Assembly: GCA_965213905.1 (NCBI GenBank)
Contig: OZ243922.1
Span: 3,027,443-3,091,442, forward strand
Reading direction: 5' to 3'
From: SIRX01 sp965213905
Lineage (GTDB): Bacteria; Actinomycetota; Rubrobacteria; Rubrobacterales; Rubrobacteraceae
DNA length: 64,000 nucleotides
The position numbers were made by a program, and so were the translations under genes. This document shows, piece by piece, positions 41,979-51,105 of this stretch. The first letter of the stretch is position 1, and the number at the start of each line of letters is the position of its first letter. The notes under the pieces were generated by a model, which ran no database searches, had not been told where the DNA came from, and worked only from the letters and a program-made list of their open reading frames with translations.

Positions 41979-43550
41979 CTAGTGGACTTTCTTCTCCTGA
42001 CCTTCCCATTCCTGATCTCGCAGGACGAACTTCTGGACCTTACCGGTGGAGGTCTTCGGCAGGTCGCCGAAATCCACGGCTTCGGGGGCTTTAAAGCGGG
42101 CGATGCGCTCTTTGCAAAAGTCTATAATTTCCTCTGAGGTAGCTTCTTTGCCCTGCTTGAGCGTTACGAAAGCCTTTGGACGCTCGCCCCACTTCTCGCT
42201 CGGGATGGCGACGACCGCGGCCTCCATTACGGCCGGGTGCTTCATCACCGTCTGCTCGACCTCGATGGTAGAGATGTTCTCGCCGCCGGAGATGATCACG
42301 TCTTTGTCCCGGTCACGGATGTCCGCATACCCGTCGGGATGCCAGACCGCCATGTCGCCGGAGTGGTACCAGCCGCCCCCGAACGCCTCTTCGGTGGCTT
42401 CTTCGTTCTCGAAGTAGCCTTTGGCGACCATGTTGCCGTGCATCACGATCTCACCCATAGTCTCTCCGTCGAGCGGCACGTCGTTCATGTTCTCATCCAC
42501 CACCCGGACCAAATCCGCCGTGACGTAACCCTGCCCCTGGCGCGCCAGCTTGTCCGCCCGCTCTTCCTCGTCGAGGTCTTCCCACTCTTTTTTGGGGGCT
42601 GAGGTGGTCATCGGGCCGTAGGTTTCGGTGAGGCCGTAGATGTGCAGCGGCCGGATGTTGAAGCCTTCTAGCTGGCCGAGCAGGGTGGGGGAGGGTGGCG
42701 CGCCCGCGATCGCGGCGACCACGGGACGGTCGAGCCCGTGGGCGTTCTCGTCGTTGACGATCCCAATCTGGACCGTCGGGGCGGCGCAGTAGTGCGTTAT
42801 ATCTTCGGCCTCGAACAGTTCCCAGATACGCGGCGCCTCGACCTTTCGCAGGCAAACGTGTGTTCCGGCTATCGCCGTCACCGCCCACGGGAAAGTCCAA
42901 CCGTTGCAGTGGAACATCGGTAGCGTCCACAGGTAGTTGGTGTCGTATCCCATGCCGACCTCTATGACGTTGCCCAGGGCGCTCAGGTACGCTCCGCGGT
43001 ACGAATACATCACGCCTTTTGGTTGGCCCGTGGTGCCGGAGGTGTAGTTTATGGAGATCGTCTCTTCCTCGTCTTCCAGCACGCTCTCGACCGGCTCCGG
43101 CGAACCTTTGGCCAGATAGTCCTCGTAGGGGTCACCGCTCTCGCCGGTATCGTCCACCCGCACGACTTCGACGCCTTCCACGTCCGCCAGCAGATGTTCC
43201 AACTCGGCGTCGGCGAAGACCATCTTCGACCCGGAGTGTTCGACGATGTACTTGACTTCGTCCTTACCCAACCTGGTGTTGATCGCCACGAGCACGTAGC
43301 CCGCTGCCGGCACCCCGAAGTGGGCCTCCAGCATCGGCGGGATGTTCGGGCAGAGAAACGCCACCCGGTCCCCTTTCTGGAGGCCCTCTTGCTTGAGCCG
43401 CGAAGAGAGCCGGTTCACCCGCTTTTCCAGTTCCGCGTAGGTGTAGCGCCGATCTCCGTGAACGACGGCCGTCTTCTCCGGGAAAACGTACGCGCTACGC
43501 CTTAGAAAGCTGATCGGGTCGAGTTCGCTGCGGTAGACTTTGTGGCTCAT
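41979..43550 (-). CDS. Acyl-CoA synthetase (AMP-dependent, medium-chain/aromatic type)
   Basis: A 523-residue adenylate-forming ligase. NYTSGTTGQPKGVMYSYRG, YGLTETYGPMTTS, WYHSGDMAVWHPDGYADIRDRDKD and the C-terminal LPKTSTGKVQKFVLR with the catalytic Lys are all visible. The start is MSHKVYR at 43550 behind AAAGGAG. The frame stays open upstream for 320 codons, but that is the antisense of the mannosidase gene. A DMT-like group active on medium-chain or aryl-thio acids is possible. It leads a three-gene operon with a PhzF-like protein and an enoyl-CoA hydratase. Confidence 0.92.
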   Translation of the reverse strand: MSHKVYRSELDPISFLRRSAYVFPEKTAVVHGDRRYTYAELEKRVNRLSSRLKQEGLQKGDRVAFLCPNIPPMLEAHFGVPAAGYVLVAINTRLGKDEVKYIVEHSGSKMVFADAELEHLLADVEGVEVVRVDDTGESGDPYEDYLAKGSPEPVESVLEDEEETISINYTSGTTGQPKGVMYSYRGAYLSALGNVIEVGMGYDTNYLWTLPMFHCNGWTFPWAVTAIAGTHVCLRKVEAPRIWELFEAEDITHYCAAPTVQIGIVNDENAHGLDRPVVAAIAGAPPSPTLLGQLEGFNIRPLHIYGLTETYGPMTTSAPKKEWEDLDEEERADKLARQGQGYVTADLVRVVDENMNDVPLDGETMGEIVMHGNMVAKGYFENEEATEEAFGGGWYHSGDMAVWHPDGYADIRDRDKDVIISGGENISTIEVEQTVMKHPAVMEAAVVAIPSEKWGERPKAFVTLKQGKEATSEEIIDFCKERIARFKAPEAVDFGDLPKTSTGKVQKFVLRDQEWEGQEKKVH

Positions 43551-43799
43551 GCCGGCTCCTTTCGTCAGGTTCCCCACGCACAATATAGAGGTCTTAGCCT
43601 CGTCGCGACTACCGTAGAACAGCCAACCATGTAAAACCTCTACAAAAGTTGCCTCTTGAAATTCCATACCGGGCCCGAGCCGAAAATCTGTTCCGACATG
43701 CTCGCCACAGAAAACGTTAGCATCTTGTTCGACGGGCTCTCGAAAGGTAAATGCAGTAAAGTATTCCCGGAATTTTTTGCAGGCCTTTTGAGGAGCGTT

Positions 43800-46700
43800 A
43801 TGCAAATTCGTGACCGGCATCGCTTTGAACGCCACAAACGCCGCGTAGAAGAACTGCACCTCTGGCGCAACGCCCGCGAGCAGCGGATAGGGCGTTGGCG
43901 GTTCTCCGTCCCGGACGGTGCGTCGCAAGATATGGCCCTCGGCGATTTCTGGCCGGATACCGGGGTCCCGGTCTTTTTCCGGTCGGAGACCACAGTTCCA
44001 GAGGGTTGGGCCGGGGAGCCGGTCGAGCTGGAGCTCTGGCTCGGGGGTGAGGGCTTTGTGAGGCTCTCGAATGGGGTGACGGGGGGACTGGACCCTTTTC
44101 ACCGCAGCTTCCGGGTCACGGAGCGGGCCGGGGGCGGAGAGCCTTTGTGGATAGAGGCCGAAGTCGTCCCGAAGAGCATGTTCGGCTCCAATATAGCGGA
44201 ACCGCGGCTCGTGCGGGCGCACCTGGTAGTGCCGGAGGAAGATGTCCGCGGGCTGTCGCGTGACCTCGCCGTCCTCCACGAAGCCTGCGCGGCCCTCGAC
44301 GACCACGAGGCCGTGCCGCACCTGCTCGACGCCTTCGATGCCGCCACCGCCGCCCTCTACCAGGCCTGGCCGACCGCCACGGACACTACCGTCACCCGGT
44401 ACCTCGAACGGTACGAGGATCCCATCGGCGACAGCGTCCGTCACCTCCCGCCATTCCACGCCAACAAAGCGCTCGACCTGAACCCGGAGGGGGGCGAACC
44501 CTGGAGCCTGCCGGCTGCGCCCCATACGCTGGGGCCGCTCTCCGGAGAAACCCGGCAGGCGGTGCGGGAAGCCCGGCGCGTTCTACACGAGAGGCTGGGG
44601 TGGATAAAAGGGCGGTATCCGTCGGTAGGCAAGCTGGCGCTTACGGGACACGCGCACCTGGATCTCGCCTGGCTCTGGCCGATAAACGAGACCCGTCGTA
44701 AGGCCCGCCGCACTTTCTCCAGCGTTCTCGGGCTGATGGACCGTTACGAAGATTTCATTTTCAACCAGTCTTCGGCCCAGCTCTACGCCTGGATCGAGGA
44801 GGACGACCCCGAGATGTTCCGGCGGATAAAGGAGCGGGTCGCGGAGGGGCGCTGGGAGCCGGTCGGGGGCATGTGGGTCGAGCCCGACTGCCAGATGATC
44901 GGGGGTGAGTCCTTTGCCCGGCAGCTACTCTACGGCCAGCGTTACTTCGAGGATCAGTTCGGCCGACGCCCGACCGCCGCCTGGCTTCCCGACACTTTCG
45001 GCTTCTCGCCCGCCATTCCGCAACTCCTGGAAGGCGCGGGCCTGACCGGCTTCTTTACCTACAAGCTCAACTGGAGCGAGAGCAACGAGTTCCCGTACGA
45101 TCTTTTTGAGTGGGAAGGCCTGGACGGCAGCCGCGTATTGGCCCACACCTTCGAGAACCCGGGCGCGGACTACAGCGGCGACGTAGTTCCCGACGATTTG
45201 CTCGGCACCTGGCGAAACTTCGCGGGCAAGCGCCACCACGAAGAAAGCCTGTTCTCGTTCGGCTGGGGCGACGGCGGGGGTGGGCCGACGGAGAGGATGC
45301 TGCAAAATTATTCCCGGCTCAAAGATTTCCCCGCCTCACCGGGCTTGCGGATGGCGCGGGTAGACGAGTTCTTTGACTCGCTCTCGAAAGAAAACCTGCC
45401 GCGATGGGTCGGCGAGTTGTACCTGGAGTTGCACCGGGGCACGCTGACGACCCAGGGTGTGATCAAGTCGCTCAACCGCGAGGCCGAACACCGCCTTTTG
45501 GAAGCCGAGGCGTTCGCGTCCGTGGCTTCTTTGTACGACGCGACCTACCCGGCGGCGAAGCTCGAAAGCGCGTGGAAAACGCTGCTGCTCAACCAATTCC
45601 ACGACATCCTGCCCGGGACCTCGATCCGGGAGGTCTACGACGATGCCCGGCCGCAGTTGAGAAAGGCTGTCGAGGCGGCAAAGGAAGTCCGGGACGCAGC
45701 CCTCCGTAGCCCGGCGCGCGACGGCGGGGAAACGGGCAAAGCCGTGCTGGTGGCGAACGCCGGCCTCCACCCGCGGCCGCTCTCCATCCTCCTCGAGGAT
45801 CATTCCGCCCGGGGCGCCACCGACGCGGAAGGCAACCACTTACCGGCCCAGCGTACCGACGGGGGGCTACTGGTTCACCATCCCGGCGACCTCGTGCCCG
45901 CCGTTGGGTGGACCGTCCTTTATCCGACCGGGGACGAAAGCGAAGCCGCCGGCGGGGTCCGGGTGGTAGAGAAACAGGGTGGGGCCGTGATCGAGAACGA
46001 AAGCCTGCGGGTAGAGGTCGGGCCGGATGGGACGCTGCACGCAATCTACGATAAAGAAGCCGGACGCGAGGTACTGGAAGACCGCGGAAACCAGCTCTGG
46101 GCCTACACGGATAAGCCCCGCCAGTTCGACGCCTGGGACATAGAGGCAAACTACGAATCCGAGGGCGAAGAGCTGGCCGGGCCTGTCCGGGTTTCGGTGG
46201 TCGAATCCGGGCCGCTCCGCGGCGCCTTGCAGGTCGAGAGGAGCTGGCGTAACTCCCGCATCGTCCAGACTTACGGACTTCTCTCCGGCTCCCGGCGACT
46301 GGACGTAGCGTCGGAGATACACTGGCACGAGCGGCAAGTCTTGCTCCGGGCGCTGTTTCCCGTGCGGGTTCGGTCTTACGAGGCGACCTTCGAGACGATG
46401 TATGGTGCGGTAAAGCGTCCGACCCACCATAACACGACCTGGGACTCTGCGCGCTTCGAGGCCGCCGCCCACAGGTTTTGCGACCTCTCCGAGCCGGGGT
46501 ACGGGGTAGCGTTGCTCAACGACGGAAAGTACGGGCACAGCGTCCGCGACAACGTTATCGGGATCAGCCTCCTGCGCGGACCGCTCTACCCAGACCCCCA
46601 CGCCGACGAAGGCGTACACCGCTTCACCTACAGCCTCTTCCCGCATCCCGGCGGCTGGGAGGAGGCCGGTGTGGTGCGGGAAGCCTTCGCGCTCAATAGC

Positions 46701-47030
46701 CCGCTGTGCCGGGTAGATCTGTCTTCCGCCGGAACGGAAACGCCCCGGGAGACAGGGTTCGTAACGGCAGACGGGGTCGAGCTCGCCCTCGGCAGCCTCA
46801 AGCGGGCGGAAGCTGGGGGGGCTCTTATCCTGCGGCTCTACGAGCCGCACGGCGCGCGCGGAACCGCGAGCCTGCGCTTCGGGCGGCGCGTGGAAAAGGC
46901 GGGGCGTACCAACTTGCTGGAAGACCCGCCGGTAGACGAGCTTTACGTCGAAGACGAAGTGGTCCGGTTCGAGGTGCGGCCTTTCGAGGTCATTACGCTG
47001 CGCCTGGAGTTCGGGAACGATATAAGATAA
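43800..47030 (+). CDS. Alpha-mannosidase (glycoside hydrolase family 38)
   Basis: A 1076-residue retaining alpha-mannosidase. Zinc-binding TGHAHLDLAWLWP (about residue 280) and the catalytic nucleophile in WLPDTFGFS (about 396) are diagnostic; the remaining length is the helical and beta-sandwich middle and C-terminal domains. I chose ATG 43800 (MQIRDRHRF) because of GAGGAGCG upstream; the frame is open to 43656 without a better site. It would trim mannose from glycans in the cytoplasm, as there is no signal peptide. It heads the glycoside cluster to 50.9 kb. The 249-bp gap before it holds no visible gene. Confidence 0.93.
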   Translation: MQIRDRHRFERHKRRVEELHLWRNAREQRIGRWRFSVPDGASQDMALGDFWPDTGVPVFFRSETTVPEGWAGEPVELELWLGGEGFVRLSNGVTGGLDPFHRSFRVTERAGGGEPLWIEAEVVPKSMFGSNIAEPRLVRAHLVVPEEDVRGLSRDLAVLHEACAALDDHEAVPHLLDAFDAATAALYQAWPTATDTTVTRYLERYEDPIGDSVRHLPPFHANKALDLNPEGGEPWSLPAAPHTLGPLSGETRQAVREARRVLHERLGWIKGRYPSVGKLALTGHAHLDLAWLWPINETRRKARRTFSSVLGLMDRYEDFIFNQSSAQLYAWIEEDDPEMFRRIKERVAEGRWEPVGGMWVEPDCQMIGGESFARQLLYGQRYFEDQFGRRPTAAWLPDTFGFSPAIPQLLEGAGLTGFFTYKLNWSESNEFPYDLFEWEGLDGSRVLAHTFENPGADYSGDVVPDDLLGTWRNFAGKRHHEESLFSFGWGDGGGGPTERMLQNYSRLKDFPASPGLRMARVDEFFDSLSKENLPRWVGELYLELHRGTLTTQGVIKSLNREAEHRLLEAEAFASVASLYDATYPAAKLESAWKTLLLNQFHDILPGTSIREVYDDARPQLRKAVEAAKEVRDAALRSPARDGGETGKAVLVANAGLHPRPLSILLEDHSARGATDAEGNHLPAQRTDGGLLVHHPGDLVPAVGWTVLYPTGDESEAAGGVRVVEKQGGAVIENESLRVEVGPDGTLHAIYDKEAGREVLEDRGNQLWAYTDKPRQFDAWDIEANYESEGEELAGPVRVSVVESGPLRGALQVERSWRNSRIVQTYGLLSGSRRLDVASEIHWHERQVLLRALFPVRVRSYEATFETMYGAVKRPTHHNTTWDSARFEAAAHRFCDLSEPGYGVALLNDGKYGHSVRDNVIGISLLRGPLYPDPHADEGVHRFTYSLFPHPGGWEEAGVVREAFALNSPLCRVDLSSAGTETPRETGFVTADGVELALGSLKRAEAGGALILRLYEPHGARGTASLRFGRRVEKAGRTNLLEDPPVDELYVEDEVVRFEVRPFEVITLRLEFGNDIR

Positions 47031-47057
47031 AAGGACAGCCAAGTAAAGGGGGCAGGA

Positions 47058-47942
47058 ATGGAAAAACGTCGTTTGGGACGGTTGGGGCACGTAAGTTCGG
47101 TCTTGGTCTTCGGCGGGGCCGCGCTCTCGGAGGTAACCGAAGAAGAAGCCGACAAGTCTATTTCTGATGCGCGGGAAGCCGGGATAAACCACTTCGACAC
47201 GGCGGCGGGCTACGGTGACGGAAACTCCGAAAAGCACCTCGGACGCTGGATGCCGGAGCTCCGGGCCGACATCTTTCTCTCCACGAAAGTCGAGGAGCGC
47301 GAAAAAGACGCCGCCCGGCGCAGCATAGAAGCGTCGCTGGAACGGCTGGGGGTAGACTCCGTAGACCTCATACAGCTACACGCCGTCGGCGACCTCGAAG
47401 ACCTCGACCTTGCGACCGGCAACGGTGGTTCGCTGAAAGCCGCACTCGAGGCTAAAGACGAAGGCCTGGTGGGAGCAATCGGCATTACCGGCCACGGCCA
47501 CGACGCGCCGGCCACGCATCTGGAAGCGCTTCGCCGTTACCCGTTCGACACGGTGCTCACGCCCTGGAACTACGTGCTCTCGTTGGACGGTGAATACCGC
47601 GCGAGCTTCGAGGCGGTTGCCGAGGAGGCCATGCGCCAAGACGCCGGGTTAATGACCATAAAGACCGTCTCGCGGCGCAACTGGCCGGATGGCGATCCGC
47701 TGGAGGGCCAGCGCCGGGCGACGTGGTACGAGCCGTTCGAGGAGCAGGAGTATATAGACGCCGCCGTTTCGTTCGTACTGGCCTGGGAGGAAATCACCGG
47801 CATCCCGATGGTCGGGGACGTGGGTTTGATGCCGGCCATGATCGAGGCCGAAGCCAAGCCACGGATGCCGCTCGAAAGGGCCGCCGAAGTTTTGTCCCGG
47901 GCGCCGGACCACTCTTCGCCGTTTATCTCGATGCCGATTTGA
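47058..47942 (+). CDS. Aldo/keto reductase family protein
   Basis: A 294-residue TIM-barrel reductase of the aldo/keto reductase family. The INHFDTAAGYGDGNSEKHLG block has the catalytic Asp and Tyr and the Lys equivalent lies in FLSTKVEER. The canonical His is in QLHAVGD. The cofactor-binding end is divergent, so NADPH use is unproven. ATG is preceded by AAAGGGGGCAGG. Its stop overlaps the TTG start of the next gene. It probably works on a sugar or sugar-derived aldehyde in the same pathway as the mannosidase and GH1 enzyme. Confidence 0.9.
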   Translation: MEKRRLGRLGHVSSVLVFGGAALSEVTEEEADKSISDAREAGINHFDTAAGYGDGNSEKHLGRWMPELRADIFLSTKVEEREKDAARRSIEASLERLGVDSVDLIQLHAVGDLEDLDLATGNGGSLKAALEAKDEGLVGAIGITGHGHDAPATHLEALRRYPFDTVLTPWNYVLSLDGEYRASFEAVAEEAMRQDAGLMTIKTVSRRNWPDGDPLEGQRRATWYEPFEEQEYIDAAVSFVLAWEEITGIPMVGDVGLMPAMIEAEAKPRMPLERAAEVLSRAPDHSSPFISMPI

Positions 47943-48892
47943 AACTAGGGCTTTTCACGGTTCCGCTGGCCGACCGGCCGCTCTCGGAGGCGCTGGACTT
48001 TGCCCGGAGTCTCGGATGTGAAGCGGTCGAGCTGGGGACGGGAGGCTACCCGGGACGGGACCACTGCGACCCCGGCCGGTTGCTGGCGGACGCCGCGGCG
48101 CTCGAAGAGTTCAAGAACAATTTGGAAAAGAGTGGGTTGGAGATCAGTGCCCTCTCCTGCCACGGAAACCCGCTGCATCCGAAGGAAACCGTGGCCCACC
48201 CCCACGATGAGGATTTCCGCAACACCGTACGGCTGGCGGCGGAACTCGGTGTGGAGACCGTTATTACCTTCGCCGGTTGCCCCGGGGATTCCGAAAACTC
48301 GGTGAGACCGAACTGGGTAACCTGTGCCTGGCCGCCGGATTTTAGGGAAGTCCTCGACTGGCAGTGGGATGAGAAAGTAGAGCCATACTGGCGGGAAGCG
48401 GCCGGTTTCGCGCAAAAGCGCGGTGTCAGGGTCGCCATAGAGCCGCACCCCGGTTTCGTTGTGTACAACGTCGAGACTTTCTGGCGCTTGAGAAAAACCG
48501 TCGGGGACAATGTTGGGGTGAACCTGGACCCTTCCAACCTCTTCTGGCAGCAGATAGACCCGCTCGCCAGCGTGGAAGAACTCGACGATACCATCTTCCA
48601 CGTCCACGCTAAGGACACGGGTTTCGACCCGAACCTGGTCGCTCGCAACGGCGTTCTGGACACGAAGGAGCACACCCCGGATGGCGGCCGCCCGTGGGTC
48701 TACCGGGTAGTCGGGCGGGGCCACGATATAGGTTTTTGGAATGCTTTTGTAAGGAAGTTGCACGATGTCGGCTACGGAGGCGCGCTTTCTATAGAGCACG
48801 AAGACCTTTCCGTAGACCCCGAACGAGGGTTTGCGGAGGCGTCCGAAATACTCGGGGCCGCACTCTCCAAGGTGCAACGCGACGAACAGTGA
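47939..48892 (+). CDS. Sugar phosphate isomerase/epimerase (AP endonuclease 2 family)
   Basis: A 317-residue xylose-isomerase-like TIM barrel. Metal-binding residues are in VAIEPHPGF, VGVNLDPSNLFW, FHVHAKDT and SIEHEDLSV, a set seen in hexulose, inosose and keto-sugar isomerases. The TTG at 47939 overlaps the stop of the aldo/keto reductase gene (TTGA), giving translational coupling; no ATG or GTG fits. It is followed after 10 bp by the GH1 gene. The substrate is likely a ketose or inositol derivative from glycoside breakdown. Confidence 0.9.
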   Translation: MKLGLFTVPLADRPLSEALDFARSLGCEAVELGTGGYPGRDHCDPGRLLADAAALEEFKNNLEKSGLEISALSCHGNPLHPKETVAHPHDEDFRNTVRLAAELGVETVITFAGCPGDSENSVRPNWVTCAWPPDFREVLDWQWDEKVEPYWREAAGFAQKRGVRVAIEPHPGFVVYNVETFWRLRKTVGDNVGVNLDPSNLFWQQIDPLASVEELDDTIFHVHAKDTGFDPNLVARNGVLDTKEHTPDGGRPWVYRVVGRGHDIGFWNAFVRKLHDVGYGGALSIEHEDLSVDPERGFAEASEILGAALSKVQRDEQ

Positions 48893-48902
48893 GGAGATGC
48901 GA

Positions 48903-50273
48903 ATGAATTTTCCCGAAGGATTTCTCTGGGGCACGGCCACGGCCGCCTACCAAGTCGAAGGCGCGGTAGATGAGGACGGACGCGGCACTTCCATCTGGGA
49001 CACCTTCTCCCACACTCCTGGAAAGGTGCTTCACGGCGATACCGGCGATATCGCCTGCGACCAGTACCACCGGCTCGAAGAAGACCTCGACTTGATGGCG
49101 GAACTCGGAATACAGGCCTACCGTTTCTCGGTTGCGTGGCCCCGTATTCAGCCGGAGGGTTCCGGAGATCCGAACCAGAAAGGCCTCGACTTCTACCGGC
49201 GGCTGGTAAACGGACTTCACGGGCGCGACATCGAGCCGATGCTTACCCTCTACCACTGGGACTTGCCCCAGGCGCTCGAAGACCGGGGCGGTTGGACGAA
49301 CCGGGAGACCAGCGAACGCTTTGCGGAGTATGCGGGGATCGTCTATGAAGCCCTGGGTGACTCGGTTGAATTCTGGATCACCCTGAACGAACCTTGGGTT
49401 TCGGCCTGGCTCGGCTACGGCTACGGTATCCACGCCCCCGGCCACGAAGACCCGGGTAAAGCCCTGGAGGCGACCCACCACCTCCTGCTCGGCCACGGCC
49501 TCGCCCTGGAGAACATGCGTTCTGCGGCGGGGAGAGACAATAAACTCGGCATAACGCTAAACCTCTCCCCGGTGCGGCCGGCCTCGGACGAACGAGAAGA
49601 TATAGAAGCAGCCCGCCGGGTGGACGGCAACGCAAACCGGCTGTACCTGGACCCAGTGTTTTGTGGTAGCTATCCGGGGGACGTGCAGGAGGATTACTCT
49701 TCGGCCAGCGACTTCGCCTTTGTGCAGGAGGGCGACCTGGAGACCATCTCCGCACCCGTAGACTTCCTGGGCGTCAACTACTACATGCGCCACACGGTCG
49801 CCGCAGAAAAAGGATCCCACCTACCGACGGCCATGCGCTTTGCGGACCTCGGGGCCGAGACCGTCCTGCCCCCCAACGTCGAAACTACCGCTATGGGATG
49901 GGGTATAGAGCCGGAAGGCCTTACAGAACTCCTGGTGCGACTCAAAGAAGATTATACGGACCTACCTATCTACATTACGGAAAACGGGGTGGCCCTTGAC
50001 GACTACGCAGACCCCGAAGGAGAAATCCGGGACGAGGAGCGGGTGGCATTTTTGGAGTCTCACTTCCGGGCCGCACGGGAGGCTATCGAGCAGGGGGTAA
50101 ACCTGGCCGGTTACTTCGTATGGTCACTTTTGGACAACTTCGAGTGGGCCGAAGGTTACTCGAAGAGGTTCGGGATCGTCCACGTAGATTACCCGTCCCA
50201 GCGGCGCACGCCGAAAACCAGCGCTCGCTGGTACACCGGAGTAATAGGACGAAACGGCCTCGAAGACGAATAG
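48903..50273 (+). CDS. Beta-glucosidase (glycoside hydrolase family 1)
   Basis: A 456-residue retaining beta-glycosidase. FLWGTATAAYQVEGA at the N-terminus, acid/base Glu in TLNEPWV (about residue 162) and nucleophile in IYITENG (about 359) are the two catalytic glutamates. The C-terminal FVWSLLDNFEWAEGY is the family's substrate loop. No signal peptide, so it acts on imported oligosaccharides or glycosides. I use ATG 48903; an ATG at 48897 lies too near the GAGGAG site. It is part of the mannosidase-isomerase cluster. Confidence 0.95.
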   Translation: MNFPEGFLWGTATAAYQVEGAVDEDGRGTSIWDTFSHTPGKVLHGDTGDIACDQYHRLEEDLDLMAELGIQAYRFSVAWPRIQPEGSGDPNQKGLDFYRRLVNGLHGRDIEPMLTLYHWDLPQALEDRGGWTNRETSERFAEYAGIVYEALGDSVEFWITLNEPWVSAWLGYGYGIHAPGHEDPGKALEATHHLLLGHGLALENMRSAAGRDNKLGITLNLSPVRPASDEREDIEAARRVDGNANRLYLDPVFCGSYPGDVQEDYSSASDFAFVQEGDLETISAPVDFLGVNYYMRHTVAAEKGSHLPTAMRFADLGAETVLPPNVETTAMGWGIEPEGLTELLVRLKEDYTDLPIYITENGVALDDYADPEGEIRDEERVAFLESHFRAAREAIEQGVNLAGYFVWSLLDNFEWAEGYSKRFGIVHVDYPSQRRTPKTSARWYTGVIGRNGLEDE

Positions 50274-50364
50274 CGGAGGACGAAGTCTCGCCTCTTAGGA
50301 GACGTTTATCGGCCACGCCCCGCGGGTACGGAGATGCCGTAGTATTTAGAAAGGAGTAACACCG

Positions 50365-50937
50365 ATGTCTGACGAATTACGGGGCAAAAAGATAGCGTTC
50401 CTCGCGGCGATGGAGGGCACGGAGCAGATAGAGTTGACCGAGCCCTGGAAGGCGGTAGAAGAGGCCGGCGGGGAGGTCGAGTTGATCTCCACCGACTCCG
50501 GCGAGATTCAGGGTTTTAACCACCTCGATAAAGGCGATACCTTCGAGGTTGACAAGGCTATCTCCGAAGCCAGCGCCTCCGACTACGACGGCCTCGTGTT
50601 GCCCGGCGGCGTCGCCAACCCGGACAACTTGCGGATGAACGAAGACGCGGTCAAGTTCGTCCGGGACTTCTTCGAGCAGGAGAAGCCGGTCGGGGCGATC
50701 TGCCACGCCCCCTGGACTTTGATCGAGGCGGACGTGCTGAACGGCCGCACCATAACCTCTTTCCCGAGCCTACAGACCGACGTACGCAACGCGGGTGCCA
50801 CCTGGGTAGACGAAGAGGTCGTGGTGGACCAGGGGCTCGTCACGAGCCGCAACCCGGACGACCTCCCGGCGTTCAACGACAAGATCGTCGAGGAGTTCTG
50901 CGAGGGCAAGCACGAGGATCAAGCCCGAAGCGTCTAG
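50365..50937 (+). CDS. DJ-1/PfpI family protein
   Basis: A 190-residue class I glutamine amidotransferase-like protein with the nucleophile elbow GAICHAPW (Cys and His). The conserved acid Glu near the N-terminus lies in EQIELTEPW. PfpI/YhbO relatives act as proteases or as protein and nucleic acid deglycases, a role that would suit the phosphatase/fructosamine kinase pair earlier in the window, but this is only a thematic link. ATG follows AAAGGAG. A strong terminator is 25 bp downstream. Confidence 0.92.
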   Translation: MSDELRGKKIAFLAAMEGTEQIELTEPWKAVEEAGGEVELISTDSGEIQGFNHLDKGDTFEVDKAISEASASDYDGLVLPGGVANPDNLRMNEDAVKFVRDFFEQEKPVGAICHAPWTLIEADVLNGRTITSFPSLQTDVRNAGATWVDEEVVVDQGLVTSRNPDDLPAFNDKIVEEFCEGKHEDQARSV

Positions 50938-50961
50938 CGGTCCCTTTTACAAGTTTGCGCC

Positions 50962-50992
50962 CGGCCGGGTTCATTGCAGCCCGGCCGTTTTT
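50962..50992 (+). terminator. Intrinsic terminator after PfpI gene
   Basis: CGGCCGGG (50962-50969) pairs with CCCGGCCG (50980-50987) and is followed by TTTTT. The remaining gap to 51105 shows CATAAT-type promoter-like sequence for the carotenoid operon near 51030, but no gene. Confidence 0.88.
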
Positions 50993-51105
50993 GTTCGTGG
51001 GGGCGCCCAAGCCCGAAAGTCCAAACTCACATAATTTACCGCCGAGATCGGTTACCATCCCCATAAACCTAGATTCCGGATCGAGCAGAAGAGGATCGGT
51101 GGGAT

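Noticed and set aside
43551..44525. Very long upstream extension of the acyl-CoA synthetase frame (848 residues)
   Set aside because: Residues upstream of 43550 lie antisense to the GH38 gene, show no family similarity, and a strong ribosome site sits just before MSHKVYR.
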